Assembly: GCA_021773565.1 (NCBI GenBank)
Contig: JAJFJZ010000011.1
Coordinates: 34,319 to 98,318 of the forward strand
Source: Gammaproteobacteria bacterium
GTDB lineage: Bacteria > Pseudomonadota > Gammaproteobacteria > Pseudomonadales > Azotimanducaceae
Direction: 5' to 3'
DNA: 64,000 nucleotides
Shown: positions 56,412-63,971 of the stretch, in pieces
Position numbering within the stretch: position 1 is the first letter of the stretch
Layout: each line of letters opens with the position of its first letter
Program-made: the position numbers and the translations under genes
Notes under the pieces: generated by a model
Told to the model about the DNA's origin: nothing
The model's input: only the letters and a program-made list of their open reading frames with translations
Database searches by the model: none

Positions 56412-56546
56412 CGTATTGATGATTCAAGTTGCAAACTCAAATCACCCCGCCGATAGCATCCAGCGGGTCACATAATCACCCAGAACGGCAACTCTTTCAT
56501 CGGGGCTGTTTTGTTTCTGTTGCTCATAAAACAGTAAATCGTTTTA

Positions 56547-56642
56547 GTCCGCTTAGGGCACTTTTGGGCCTGATAACTGGATATTATAGAGAGTCCGCTT
56601 TTCAAGCTGAAATGATCATACACACTCTGTTTCCTTTCGGAA
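56547..56642 (+). repeat. intergenic repeat copy upstream of the recombinase
   Basis: Module 1 at 56,547 (GTCCGCTTAGGGCACTTTTG), module 2 at 56,593 (GTCCGCTTTTCAAGCTGAAA), 46 bp apart as in the full copies. Module 3 is weak and closer (GTTTCCTTTCGG near 56,629). Ends 16 bp before the recombinase start codon, so it probably contains or overlaps its promoter. Confidence 0.7.
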
Positions 56643-56658
56643 TAAAAGGTAATGGAAG

Positions 56659-57285
56659 ATGTTTCAAATTATCGATGATGTACCCACGTATGAACCATGG
56701 AATAAAGGGAAACTCGTTGGGCAGAAAAAACCACTGAAGCTGAAGGAAATTTGGGCGATTCGCATTCGCTTACAATTGGCGAAGAGTGTTCGCGACCTGG
56801 CGCTATTTAATATGGCAATCGACAGTAAGCTTCGTAGTTGCGATCTTGTAACTTTGCGAGTTTCTGATGTTACGCATGGCAGTCGGGTTATGTCACGCGC
56901 TACAGTCATGCAACAAAAGACCCAAAGACGTGTTCAGTTTGAAATTACAGATCAGACGCAGGAATCGACTTCGGCGTGGATCAAAGCGAACAACCTCAAA
57001 CCGAGTGATTATCTATTTTCCAGCCGCCTTCAGAGATCACTCCACATCTCAACACGGCAGTATAGTCGTATTGTTCACAAGTGGATTGACAGTATCGGGC
57101 TTGATCCCTCCGCCTATGCCACGCACTCTATGCGTCGCACTAAAGCGGCCTTGATCTATCGTCGTACAAAAAATCTTCGGGCAGTCCAATTGCTGCTTGG
57201 GCACACAAAGTTAGAAAGCACGGTACGTTATCTCGGTGTAGAGGTTGATGACGCACTTGAACTCGCTGAGTTAACAGAGGCTTGA
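56659..57285 (+). CDS. solo catalytic-domain tyrosine recombinase
   Basis: 208 aa. The complete catalytic set of a tyrosine recombinase is visible: Arg in AIDSKLRSCDLVTLRVSDV, Lys in VMQQKTQRRVQFEI, H-x-x-R in YATHSMRRTKAALIYRR, His in VQLLLGHTKLESTVRYLGVE and the nucleophile Tyr just after it (TVRYLG). The usual N-terminal SAM-like core-binding domain is absent; only about 35 residues (EPWNKGKLVGQKKPLKLKEI) precede the domain. This compact type is widespread in proteobacteria. It sits between two copies of the intergenic repeat. Family call is firm; DNA target unknown. Confidence 0.9.
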   Translation: MFQIIDDVPTYEPWNKGKLVGQKKPLKLKEIWAIRIRLQLAKSVRDLALFNMAIDSKLRSCDLVTLRVSDVTHGSRVMSRATVMQQKTQRRVQFEITDQTQESTSAWIKANNLKPSDYLFSSRLQRSLHISTRQYSRIVHKWIDSIGLDPSAYATHSMRRTKAALIYRRTKNLRAVQLLLGHTKLESTVRYLGVEVDDALELAELTEA

Positions 57286-57295
57286 TATGGGAAAG

Positions 57296-57358
57296 CGTCC
57301 GTCCAACGGCGGTCGCTCTCCACTCAGAATTAGTCCGCTTCCGGCCAACAGCAGTCAC
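57296..57358 (+). repeat. compressed intergenic repeat copy downstream of the recombinase
   Basis: Begins 11 bp after the recombinase stop. CGTCCGTCCAACGGCGGTCG resembles module 2, and GTCCGCTTCCGGCCAACAGC then AGTC (57,333-57,356) is a clear module 3. The linker is shortened to about 15 bp. Same + orientation. Confidence 0.55.
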
Positions 57359-57403
57359 AGACGACGGCAGATACCAAGCCAACCTAGTCGTGAACTCGAC
57401 CTT

Positions 57404-58633
57404 CTAGCTGGACTCTTCCGGCAGCGGACAAAGAAGCGTATCTACAAACGGCTGGATTCGTTGCCGCAGAGAAGGTGCTGAGAGTGCCCCAGCGACAACT
57501 AGTATCGTCTGACCGGCAGACTCTTCCAGCCCTATGCTCGCTGCGACGAAACCCACAGAAGGCTGCAAGACGAATTCGAACATCAAAGCCAGTGCCGAGA
57601 CGACAATTGCCCATGTCGCCGTAAGGACAGCAGTGCGATCAATCTCCGCGAGATCTGCCTTCAGCACTGCGATGACGATCGCGACTGGAACCGTTAGCGT
57701 CGCCCAATTGAGCGCTAGTCCATACCATGTCCTGCCGGTTTGGCTGTCCGTCACCCAAATAGCGAGCCAGGCGAGTACAATCGAGATCAAAAAGATACTG
57801 GCGCCGAGAAGGATCCAACTCAACTGCAGGCGAACCCGTCTGCTCGTCGTATGGCGCAGGCCATTGCCGATAATGGAGAGTGCCCACAAACCGGCGACCA
57901 AGAGCATCAGGGAATGGACAAGGAAACCATAGGGTGGCGGCACCGGTCCACCGAGAAACATCATCAACGTGAAACAGCCTTCAACGGCGAACACCCAGGG
58001 CCAGAGCGCCTGGGACCAACCCGGCAGGTCGGCGATCAGCTTGCACATATTGATCGTAAGCGGCACGAATAGACCGGCACTCAAACAGTAGGAAGCTACG
58101 AGCAGACCTGCAGCTTCTGGCGTTGGCCCGATCGGTGCGCCCAGGGCAGTGACGACTGACAGAGAGAAAAGTGTGCCGCTGATTACAAAAGTAACCGGAT
58201 GTCGAGGTCCGAAGACAAGAATGCCGATTGCCAGCAGACCAAGGAACAAGTCCCGAATTAGCCTGGCGATTGGGAAACCGTAGCGCTCCAAAGCCAGCTT
58301 TATCTGGAGAGTTTCCTCACCGCGACGGATTGTCATGACCCCGTCAGCGTGGGCTATTGCAAAGCGGAATCCTATCTGGGAATCGGGCAGTTTGTTCCTC
58401 GGCTCGTCGCCGATTGAAACGACAATATCGCCCAAGCGCAGTGATTGCAGGTTGGTACCACCATCAACAAAACCATGAATTTTTAGCGTACCGTCGTCCA
58501 GAGCACTAACGTAGGTCAGCGAGTTAGCGCCGGTACCGGCACTCATGTCGTAGGCCGTGCCGGTGAAGTTTATCAGCCAGAGCAAGAAAGCGATGCCAGC
58601 AACGATTCGACTGATTGAGAGCGCAGATACCAT
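57404..58633 (-). CDS. PDZ-like domain plus multi-TM protein, paralog A
   Basis: 409 aa, ATG at 58,633. One N-terminal helix, then a periplasmic PDZ-like domain (about 35-115: LQSLRLGDIVVSIGDEPRNK, DGVMTIRRGEETLQIKLAL), then seven or eight helices to about residue 370. The end, LSAPSLRQRIQPFVDTLLCP, recalls the linker that joins such 7TM sensors to histidine kinase or phosphatase domains, but the protein stops there. It is therefore a sensor-like membrane module without output domain. Convergent with the recombinase. Paralogous to the divergent gene at 59,069. Confidence 0.75.
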   Translation of the reverse strand: MVSALSISRIVAGIAFLLWLINFTGTAYDMSAGTGANSLTYVSALDDGTLKIHGFVDGGTNLQSLRLGDIVVSIGDEPRNKLPDSQIGFRFAIAHADGVMTIRRGEETLQIKLALERYGFPIARLIRDLFLGLLAIGILVFGPRHPVTFVISGTLFSLSVVTALGAPIGPTPEAAGLLVASYCLSAGLFVPLTINMCKLIADLPGWSQALWPWVFAVEGCFTLMMFLGGPVPPPYGFLVHSLMLLVAGLWALSIIGNGLRHTTSRRVRLQLSWILLGASIFLISIVLAWLAIWVTDSQTGRTWYGLALNWATLTVPVAIVIAVLKADLAEIDRTAVLTATWAIVVSALALMFEFVLQPSVGFVAASIGLEESAGQTILVVAGALSAPSLRQRIQPFVDTLLCPLPEESS

Positions 58634-59068
58634 AAAAATGGGTCCGTGAATTTAGCAGCGACAGCGTATTCGAGGCCGAAGTATCCCACAAATTCCGAGC
58701 CAAAATCTATGGAAAAAGTCCGTTGGGTTTCCTGCGTCGAAGATCAGCAAGGGCTCTCGACGTCGCATAATGAAAATGAGGGTTTGTAGGATACGCTGAT
58801 ATATACCGAATGGCTGCTCGGGGCACATAGTCCGCGTTGACTAACAATTCCGCGAACGTCACCTTTGGACTGTGAATTCAACCGGTGGACGCAACCTGTT
58901 TTTTCGACCCTGCGGGATAATGCGGCACACGTGTGCTCTACTACATGCAATTGAGATTCGCGATGCGATATTAATAGACGTTCGACCACAAGAGAAGAGT
59001 GGTCTAGGATAACCGGATGCTTTTAGAACACGATGAAAAACGTTTCTGAACTCCGTGGGAGGGAGACA
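58634..59068. other. intergenic region between the two divergent PDZ-TM genes
   Basis: About 435 bp. I see no gene with a credible start. It holds one partial repeat copy (58,811-58,845) and GTCCGTTGGGTTTCCTGCGT near 58,709, which may be a further decayed module. Must contain both promoters, but no convincing -35/-10 pair stands out. Confidence 0.5.
58811..58845 (+). repeat. partial intergenic repeat copy
   Basis: GGCTGCTCGGGGCACATAGT matches module 1 (G-x-C-x-GCT-x-x-GGGCACAT). Modules 2 and 3 are not recognisable. Lies between the two PDZ-TM paralogs. Confidence 0.45.
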
Positions 59069-60310
59069 ATGACCGGTAGCTACCGAGCGGCGCTAGCAGG
59101 ACTTCTTGTTCTCTGGTTAGTTCACTTGGTGGGTTCTTTCTACGACGCGTTTGCAGGAGGTGGGGGTCCTTCGTACTTCTGGACTGGAAATTGTGGAACT
59201 CACGGTGGGCTTTGCGTCCTGGACACCAGATCAGGCAACAATGAATATGCTGGGATTCGGGTTGGTGATCAGATACTGGAGATGGGCGGCGTATCGGCTC
59301 TGCCATCCAGTCATGTTGGGTTCAGACAAGCGCTAACGCCTCCGTTCGATGGAAATATGCTTGTCCAACGTGACGAAGCCAACGTGTCAGTTACCATTCC
59401 TATTCCTCAATATGACTTCATGAATCAGATAGCAATTAAGAACCTTGTTTTAGGTTTGTTCGCAATAACTCTAGCCTTCTTCGCTCAGCCTTCGAGGCTC
59501 GCACTAGCTGCGACTGCTATTCTTTTTCTATCCGGGGCAGCTGGTCAGGGTGCTCCGCTAGGACCAAGCGTTTACACCGCACATGTACTCACTGTGGTCA
59601 ATCTTTTAAGCCAGCTAGTTCTATGGCCCTCACTCTGTATGGCCCTTCTGTTAATGCTGAAGCCGGGAGTTTCTTCGCGTCAACTCCGCTGCTGTTGGGG
59701 GTTTGCTGTATACGGCTGTATGCTCGCGATGGTTTACTACCCGTTGCTTTTTGCTCCAAGCAGCGTACTGGCTGTTTACTTAGTCAGTTTTCTGTTGATG
59801 TTCGCGATCTTGAGTGCCATCGTCTTACGCCTCTATCCCAAAACATCCGGACGTGCTCGTCGACAAGCGAACTGGGCTGTTGGAGCATTCTCAGTTAGCG
59901 CGCTGCTGATAACTGGCGCCTACTTTATCGGTCAATACAGTTCTGACGAGTTGATGCGAATTTACTTTGGCGCCTCTGAGCTTTCGTTCGTAGTAACCGG
60001 CCTGGCGATCATCGCCGCGGTTCTGTTCGACGACATTGTTCCGATCAACAAAGCCGCTGTGGTATCTGTTAGCTATGCCCTCGTGGCAGTTTTCTTTGCT
60101 CTAACATTTGAGTTCATACTAGAGCCAGTAGTTGGAACCGCATCAACAGCGATTGGTGTGGAATCCAATGTTGGGCAAACGATCCTGATCGTTCTGGTGA
60201 CGCTGACAGCACCAAAACTCAAGAACCTAATTACGCCGTTCGTCGAGGCAAGAATACTGGATCAGGAAGAAGGCCTGGAATCTGGCTTAGGTACATCCGA
60301 GCTGCATTAG
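59069..60310 (+). CDS. PDZ-like domain plus multi-TM protein, paralog B
   Basis: 413 aa from the ATG at 59,069, chosen because GGGAGGGAG lies just upstream; the frame opens at 59,033. Same plan as the gene at 57,404: first helix (AALAGLLVLWLVHLVGSFYD), PDZ-like domain (YAGIRVGDQILEMGGVSALP, GNMLVQRDEANVSVTIPI), about eight helices, then LTAPKLKNLITPFVEARILD and an acidic tail. Shared C-terminal block: FEFILEPVVG...GIGVES-NVGQTIL here, FEFVLQPSVG...IGLEESAGQTIL in A. An extra loop with two Cys (GNCGTHGGLCVLD) is unique to B. Confidence 0.75.
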   Translation: MTGSYRAALAGLLVLWLVHLVGSFYDAFAGGGGPSYFWTGNCGTHGGLCVLDTRSGNNEYAGIRVGDQILEMGGVSALPSSHVGFRQALTPPFDGNMLVQRDEANVSVTIPIPQYDFMNQIAIKNLVLGLFAITLAFFAQPSRLALAATAILFLSGAAGQGAPLGPSVYTAHVLTVVNLLSQLVLWPSLCMALLLMLKPGVSSRQLRCCWGFAVYGCMLAMVYYPLLFAPSSVLAVYLVSFLLMFAILSAIVLRLYPKTSGRARRQANWAVGAFSVSALLITGAYFIGQYSSDELMRIYFGASELSFVVTGLAIIAAVLFDDIVPINKAAVVSVSYALVAVFFALTFEFILEPVVGTASTAIGVESNVGQTILIVLVTLTAPKLKNLITPFVEARILDQEEGLESGLGTSELH

Positions 60311-60341
60311 CAATCGGCAAGATCGTTGATAAACGCGCAAT

Positions 60342-60468
60342 GACCGCTTAGGGCACATTTGAGCCGCTCAACATGCAATACAGCTAACGTCCGCTTTCTC
60401 GTTAGCAGACGCTTAAAAGGTGGGAAACGAGGGTTTAATACGACTGCTTACGGCCAGGAGCGACCATC
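60342..60468 (+). repeat. three-module intergenic repeat, copy near 60.4 kb
   Basis: Module 1 at 60,342 (GACCGCTTAGGGCACATTTG), module 2 at 60,389 (GTCCGCTTTCTCGTTAGCAG), module 3 at 60,442 (GACTGCTTACGGCCAGGAGC). Spacings 47 and 53 bp. The best-preserved copy. It sits in the 314-bp gap between convergent genes, where I see no gene. Confidence 0.88.
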
Positions 60469-60624
60469 AAGTAACGCTTCTACGCAATGATATTTGGCAG
60501 AGGATGTCTTTTAACGGGGATATTCAGCAAGTGCACTGAGTATCGAAATAGCGACGCAGAAAAAGAAATGTACAGAAAAATGGACGAGACGCCGGCTTTT
60601 TACCCCCTTAGTGAACTTGGTGTT

Positions 60625-62055
60625 TCATGAGTGGGGTACTGCTTCCATAAGTTTCGATAATGCCTTGTTTAGATGGATGTTACTCTGGGGAAATCCACCA
60701 TAATGACCTAATCTAGCAACAACCAGATCATGAGATGGAATGATGATGGTCTTCTGGTTGCCAGCCCCTGCCATAAAATAAGCTTCTGTTGGTATCGGCA
60801 TTGCGCCGTCACCATTTAACCAAAAGAACCCACCATAGATCGGTCGTTTATCTTCCTTCCAGGCGGGTGCCAGGGTAGACACAAATTCAGTCCAGCCTTC
60901 CGGTAAAATTCTCTCACCATTCCAGAGGCCATCATTCAAATACAGGTTTCCAAGTTTTGCCCAGTCTCTGGCGCTACCAAATTCATAGCCCTGCGTAAGA
61001 AAATTGCCATGGGGATCGGTTTCAAGTGTGAAACTGGATATGCCCATCTTGTCGAACAAGGCCCGTTGCGGGTAGGCGTGATAATTTATTCCACGCTCCT
61101 CGACGCTAAGACGTACGAGATAATTAGCCAGCAGGGGGTCACAATTTCGGTATCGGCCGACCTTCCCCGGTGACCACTGTTGACTACAATTGGCCGCAAA
61201 ATCAAATGCATTTATACCACCTGTGTAGACATAAAGATGATCTGGGTAGCCGAGACTGGCGTCATAATCAGGATCCTGCATTGCGCGAAAGCGAAGGCCT
61301 GAGGACATATTCAAAATATTACGGATAGTGATTTCCCTGCGATTGTCATCCTGCCAGCCAGGGACCGGTGCTGGCTGATCCAGTTGATAGTGTCCCTCTT
61401 GAATCAACATGCCAAGAAGGGTGGCCGTAAGGCTCTTTCCCATCGACCAGCTTTCCAGTGGCGTATTGAGGTCAATCCCCGGTCCGTATTGTTCGGAGAT
61501 CACCTTCCCCTTGTGTGTTACCACCATTGCTGCTGTCATGGCTACCGGGTTGAAAGCAATGTTTTGCATTTCTTCAAGTTTGTTAAGGTCAATGGATGGA
61601 GAAAGGTCAAAGGCAGAATCGACCTCCCAGTTACAATCGGTCTGGGGAGAAAGGTCAGCCTCCACAGTTGACGGCACAAATTGAATGGAGTCAGAACCAG
61701 GTGGCAGGGTGATTGCGCCTTGTGATTTAAATATCCGGGCAGTTCGGGTGACTCCATTCGTTAGGGATACCCGTATCGATTGGTCTGAATGATTCACTTC
61801 ATAACCTGCAACGTATTTACGATCTTCATATGGAGCGGTGAAGTAGCCGGTATTTTCAGCGCAGAAGTCTGGATCAAGGTGCGAAATAAATATATTGGAG
61901 GCCATGGTTTTTGCAAATCCTGAACCGAACAGGTCGACTGGGTCTCCCGGGGGTGGCTCAAAGCTTCCTCCGAGATCCAGCGATTCAGCTCGGTTTGTCA
62001 TAAATGTGATGTCGGTTGAAGCAGTAGTTGCTTGCCCACCAGTGTCTTTCGCCAT
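60625..62055 (-). CDS. serine hydrolase of the class C beta-lactamase family
   Basis: 476 aa from the ATG at 62,055, which has GGAGGG 7 nt upstream; the frame opens at 62,082. S-x-x-K motif is ESWSMGKSLTATLLGMLIQE (about residue 225), the second motif YRNCDPLLANYLV supplies the Tyr (about 315), and a late GNQKTIIIPSHDLVVARLGH resembles the third (K/H-T/S-G position). These belong to the beta-lactamase/esterase superfamily; many members are esterases or peptidases. The N-terminal 150 residues form an extra domain. No clear signal peptide, so location is uncertain. Resistance function should not be assumed. Confidence 0.82.
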   Translation of the reverse strand: MAKDTGGQATTASTDITFMTNRAESLDLGGSFEPPPGDPVDLFGSGFAKTMASNIFISHLDPDFCAENTGYFTAPYEDRKYVAGYEVNHSDQSIRVSLTNGVTRTARIFKSQGAITLPPGSDSIQFVPSTVEADLSPQTDCNWEVDSAFDLSPSIDLNKLEEMQNIAFNPVAMTAAMVVTHKGKVISEQYGPGIDLNTPLESWSMGKSLTATLLGMLIQEGHYQLDQPAPVPGWQDDNRREITIRNILNMSSGLRFRAMQDPDYDASLGYPDHLYVYTGGINAFDFAANCSQQWSPGKVGRYRNCDPLLANYLVRLSVEERGINYHAYPQRALFDKMGISSFTLETDPHGNFLTQGYEFGSARDWAKLGNLYLNDGLWNGERILPEGWTEFVSTLAPAWKEDKRPIYGGFFWLNGDGAMPIPTEAYFMAGAGNQKTIIIPSHDLVVARLGHYGGFPQSNIHLNKALSKLMEAVPHS

Positions 62056-62204
62056 CGATTCACCCTCCGTTTCAACCTTCAAGGTACCGATTGTTGACTA
62101 TAAACGAAAGATCATGAACTGGCGGTTGTGAGAGGTTTTGGAGGATGGTCCTTTTAATGGGGCTATTTTATTTTGGATTAACTAACATCAGTGAAACCAG
62201 TGAA

Positions 62205-62286
62205 GTCTGCTTCTCTCAGTAGCGGTCACTCAAACTGTTAGAAAAAATGCTTTTTGAATGTCGCTTAACTGCCAGACGCGGACATC
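62205..62286 (+). repeat. intergenic repeat copy near 62.2 kb (modules 2 and 3)
   Basis: Module 2 at 62,205 (GTCTGCTTCTCTCAGTAGCG), then CACTCAAACTGTTAGAAAAA, then module 3 at 62,260 (GTCGCTTAACTGCCAGACGC), 55 bp apart. Module 1 is not convincing. Immediately followed by copy 2 of the 29-bp upstream motif. Confidence 0.7.
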
Positions 62287-62293
62287 AACCTGT

Positions 62294-62322
62294 TTGCATT
62301 ATTTCCCGGGATATGTGGAAAT
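62294..62322. repeat. 29-bp upstream motif, copy 2
   Basis: TTGCATTA then TTTCCCGGGATATGTGGAAA and T, one mismatch from 48,354-48,382, 14 kb away. It is 60 bp upstream of the membrane-protein start codon at 62,382 and may belong to its promoter. Confidence 0.7.
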
Positions 62323-62381
62323 ATTGCCACATTCTTTAAGAATAGGTGGCGGATGATTCATCTACACTATTGCGATGTGCT

Positions 62382-62903
62382 ATGAGTCACTTTGAGTATC
62401 TAAACACATTCGTTTCATTCGTTTTTGCGATCATGGTCAGTCGTATCGTGGTGACGCTGTCCGAGGTTGCTTTCAAGAAAATAAGCTGGCTCCATGTTGG
62501 GTGGCTCATTGTTCTAGCATTCAACATGTTCCAGATGTGGTGGCTCAGATGGAGTTACAATGATAGTCAAGGATACAACTACTTTGACTACCTCATCTTT
62601 CTAGCACCCGCTTTTGCCCTGGCTTTTACGGTTGCTGTACTAACACCCTCAGACGAGCCGCCAGACTGGTCGGAATTCCTGAAATCGAAAAGGATTCAGT
62701 TCTTCTCCAGCTACGGAATTTTCTGGTTAACATTGATAAGCGGATATATATACGACGGAGGGGATTGGAGAGGTGTGGCTGGTCCATTTGTTCTATGCGT
62801 GTTAGGGGTGTTGATTGAAAATAAATACTTTCAGTATATGTTGTTAGCCTTCTTTGTAGTGGCCCTTACTTTTATGGCATATCAACTAGGGATAAGCACA
62901 TGA
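62382..62903 (+). CDS. small multi-TM membrane protein
   Basis: 173 aa from the ATG at 62,382 (MSHFEYLNTFVSFVFAIMVS); the frame opens at 62,346. Five hydrophobic segments: FVSFVFAIMVSRIVVTLSEV, WLHVGWLIVLAFNMFQMWWL, FDYLIFLAPAFALAFTVAVL, FFSSYGIFWLTLISGYIY and the paired C-terminal stretch FVLCVLGVLIENKYFQYMLL. No catalytic motif. I recall no specific family. Single-gene cassette between repeats at 62.2 and 63.0 kb. Confidence 0.7.
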   Translation: MSHFEYLNTFVSFVFAIMVSRIVVTLSEVAFKKISWLHVGWLIVLAFNMFQMWWLRWSYNDSQGYNYFDYLIFLAPAFALAFTVAVLTPSDEPPDWSEFLKSKRIQFFSSYGIFWLTLISGYIYDGGDWRGVAGPFVLCVLGVLIENKYFQYMLLAFFVVALTFMAYQLGIST

Positions 62904-62965
62904 CGCGCAGTTCAGGTCGTTTGCCTATCTACTTGCTCGGATGGAGCAACCTGTCACTAGATGAT

Positions 62966-63090
62966 GTCTGCTGAGTGCTCTTTTGAGACGGTCGCCGCGT
63001 ACTTCAGTGAAAGACTGCTTACTCCATAGCAGCCGCTCAAACTGCTGTAAAAAGTGATTCGCTACAGTCTCTTTTCGGCCAGAAGCGGTC
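62966..63090 (+). repeat. three-module intergenic repeat, copy near 63.0 kb
   Basis: Module 1 at 62,966 (GTCTGCTGAGTGCTCTTTTG), module 2 at 63,013 (GACTGCTTACTCCATAGCAG), module 3 at 63,067 (GTCTCTTTTCGGCCAGAAGC). Spacings 47 and 54 bp. Module 2 folds as a hairpin of GACTGCT around an 8-nt spacer. Confidence 0.85.
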
Positions 63091-63172
63091 TGTTTCGGTT
63101 TGGAACTGGGAATAGAATTCCCTGGACAGAAAGCTAACCAACTCGGCTCATTCACATCCTTCAAATCAGAGT

Positions 63173-63691
63173 CTAAGATTCTGATCGGACGAATACTGGC
63201 ATCAGATCAAGCAGCGTTGGCGCCATATCATTTTCTTTAAGGTGGGTGTCTAACACCTGCGCTATTGTGGGCGTAATTACAGCCCTAACCTGTGGCCAAA
63301 TTGCCTTTCCGCCCGGTGTCCGCAAAATTACTCCTGTCCAATCAAGCCATGCTTTATAGTCGACCGTCGGTAGCAACTTCGCCTGGTGCCTTTCCATAAC
63401 ATTTTGCATATGCAGTACCTGTTCCATAATAAAGAAGCAAAAACGCACCTTCTCTTTCTGATCTAGACTTTCCAGTGAATTAACACCTCTCGCGACAATG
63501 TCAGATACTTCTGCATTCAAGCAAAGAATTCCTGCTGTGCGATCCCGAGCGCCCTCAAGCATGTGAGCCAAAGTGGAAGTCTTGTTGACCGTTGTACCTT
63601 CTCGAATCTGCACGGACAGATAAATCAACATTCCAACTGTCGCAATCGCTCCCAAAATCTCACCGGCGCTCCCAAGCTGATCGATCGTCAT
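63173..63691 (-). CDS. small single-TM protein, relative of the 53.2-kb gene
   Basis: 172 aa, ATG at 63,691. N-terminal helix ILGAIATVGMLIYLSVQIRE, then GTTVNKTSTLAHMLEGARDR and an all-helical body (KEKVRFCFFIMEQVLHMQNV, YKAWLDWTGVILRTPGGKAI). Same architecture as 53,200-53,664 and the pseudogene at 52,755, though sequence identity is low by eye. Role unknown. Single-gene cassette. Confidence 0.72.
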   Translation of the reverse strand: MTIDQLGSAGEILGAIATVGMLIYLSVQIREGTTVNKTSTLAHMLEGARDRTAGILCLNAEVSDIVARGVNSLESLDQKEKVRFCFFIMEQVLHMQNVMERHQAKLLPTVDYKAWLDWTGVILRTPGGKAIWPQVRAVITPTIAQVLDTHLKENDMAPTLLDLMPVFVRSES

Positions 63692-63750
63692 TGTCTTGAA
63701 CCTTTTATAGTTTCAACCTAGTTTAATCCTTCTGGAGACATCGCTCCAAT

Positions 63751-63876
63751 GATCGGAGTGGGCACATTCGAGCTTCTCACCATGCAATACCGCGAGCGGC
63801 CGCTTTCTCGTTAGCAGACACTCAAACTGCGCGATTCAAGCTTTTCGATAGTCTCCTTTCGGCCACAAGCCGCCAT
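63751..63876 (+). repeat. three-module intergenic repeat, copy near 63.8 kb
   Basis: Module 1 at 63,751 (GATCGGAGTGGGCACATTCG), module 2 at 63,798 (GGCCGCTTTCTCGTTAGCAG), module 3 at 63,851 (GTCTCCTTTCGGCCACAAGC). Spacings 47 and 53 bp, identical to the 55.3 and 60.4-kb copies. Confidence 0.85.
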
Positions 63877-63887
63877 TTGTAATCGGT

Positions 63888-63971
63888 CTAGCCGTAGCCT
63901 TTGTACGCGACAAAAAGCCCAAATGCACCCCATGCTACTCCCGCTACTCGAGTCATAGTTGGCTGTTGCAT
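63888..63971 (-). CDS. possible 27-residue membrane microprotein
   Basis: ATG at 63,971 with AGGAG 8 nt upstream; encodes MQQPTMTRVAGVAWGAFGLF and continues VAYKGYG before TAG at 63,888. One short hydrophobic stretch flanked by Arg and Lys, as in single-pass microproteins. It lies alone after the last repeat copy, so it would be the next cassette. Short frames with a good ribosome site also occur by chance. Confidence 0.4.
   Translation of the reverse strand: MQQPTMTRVAGVAWGAFGLFVAYKGYG

Noticed and set aside
60625..62055. Reading the beta-lactamase-family gene as an antibiotic resistance gene
   Set aside because: The S-x-x-K family includes many esterases and peptidases, there is no clear signal peptide, and the third motif is atypical.
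54162..63876. Right-hand intergenic repeats as attC sites or as a CRISPR array
   Set aside because: They lack RYYYAAC/GTTRRRY ends. They are 126 bp with genes of 0.5-1.5 kb between them, not short repeats with equal short spacers.
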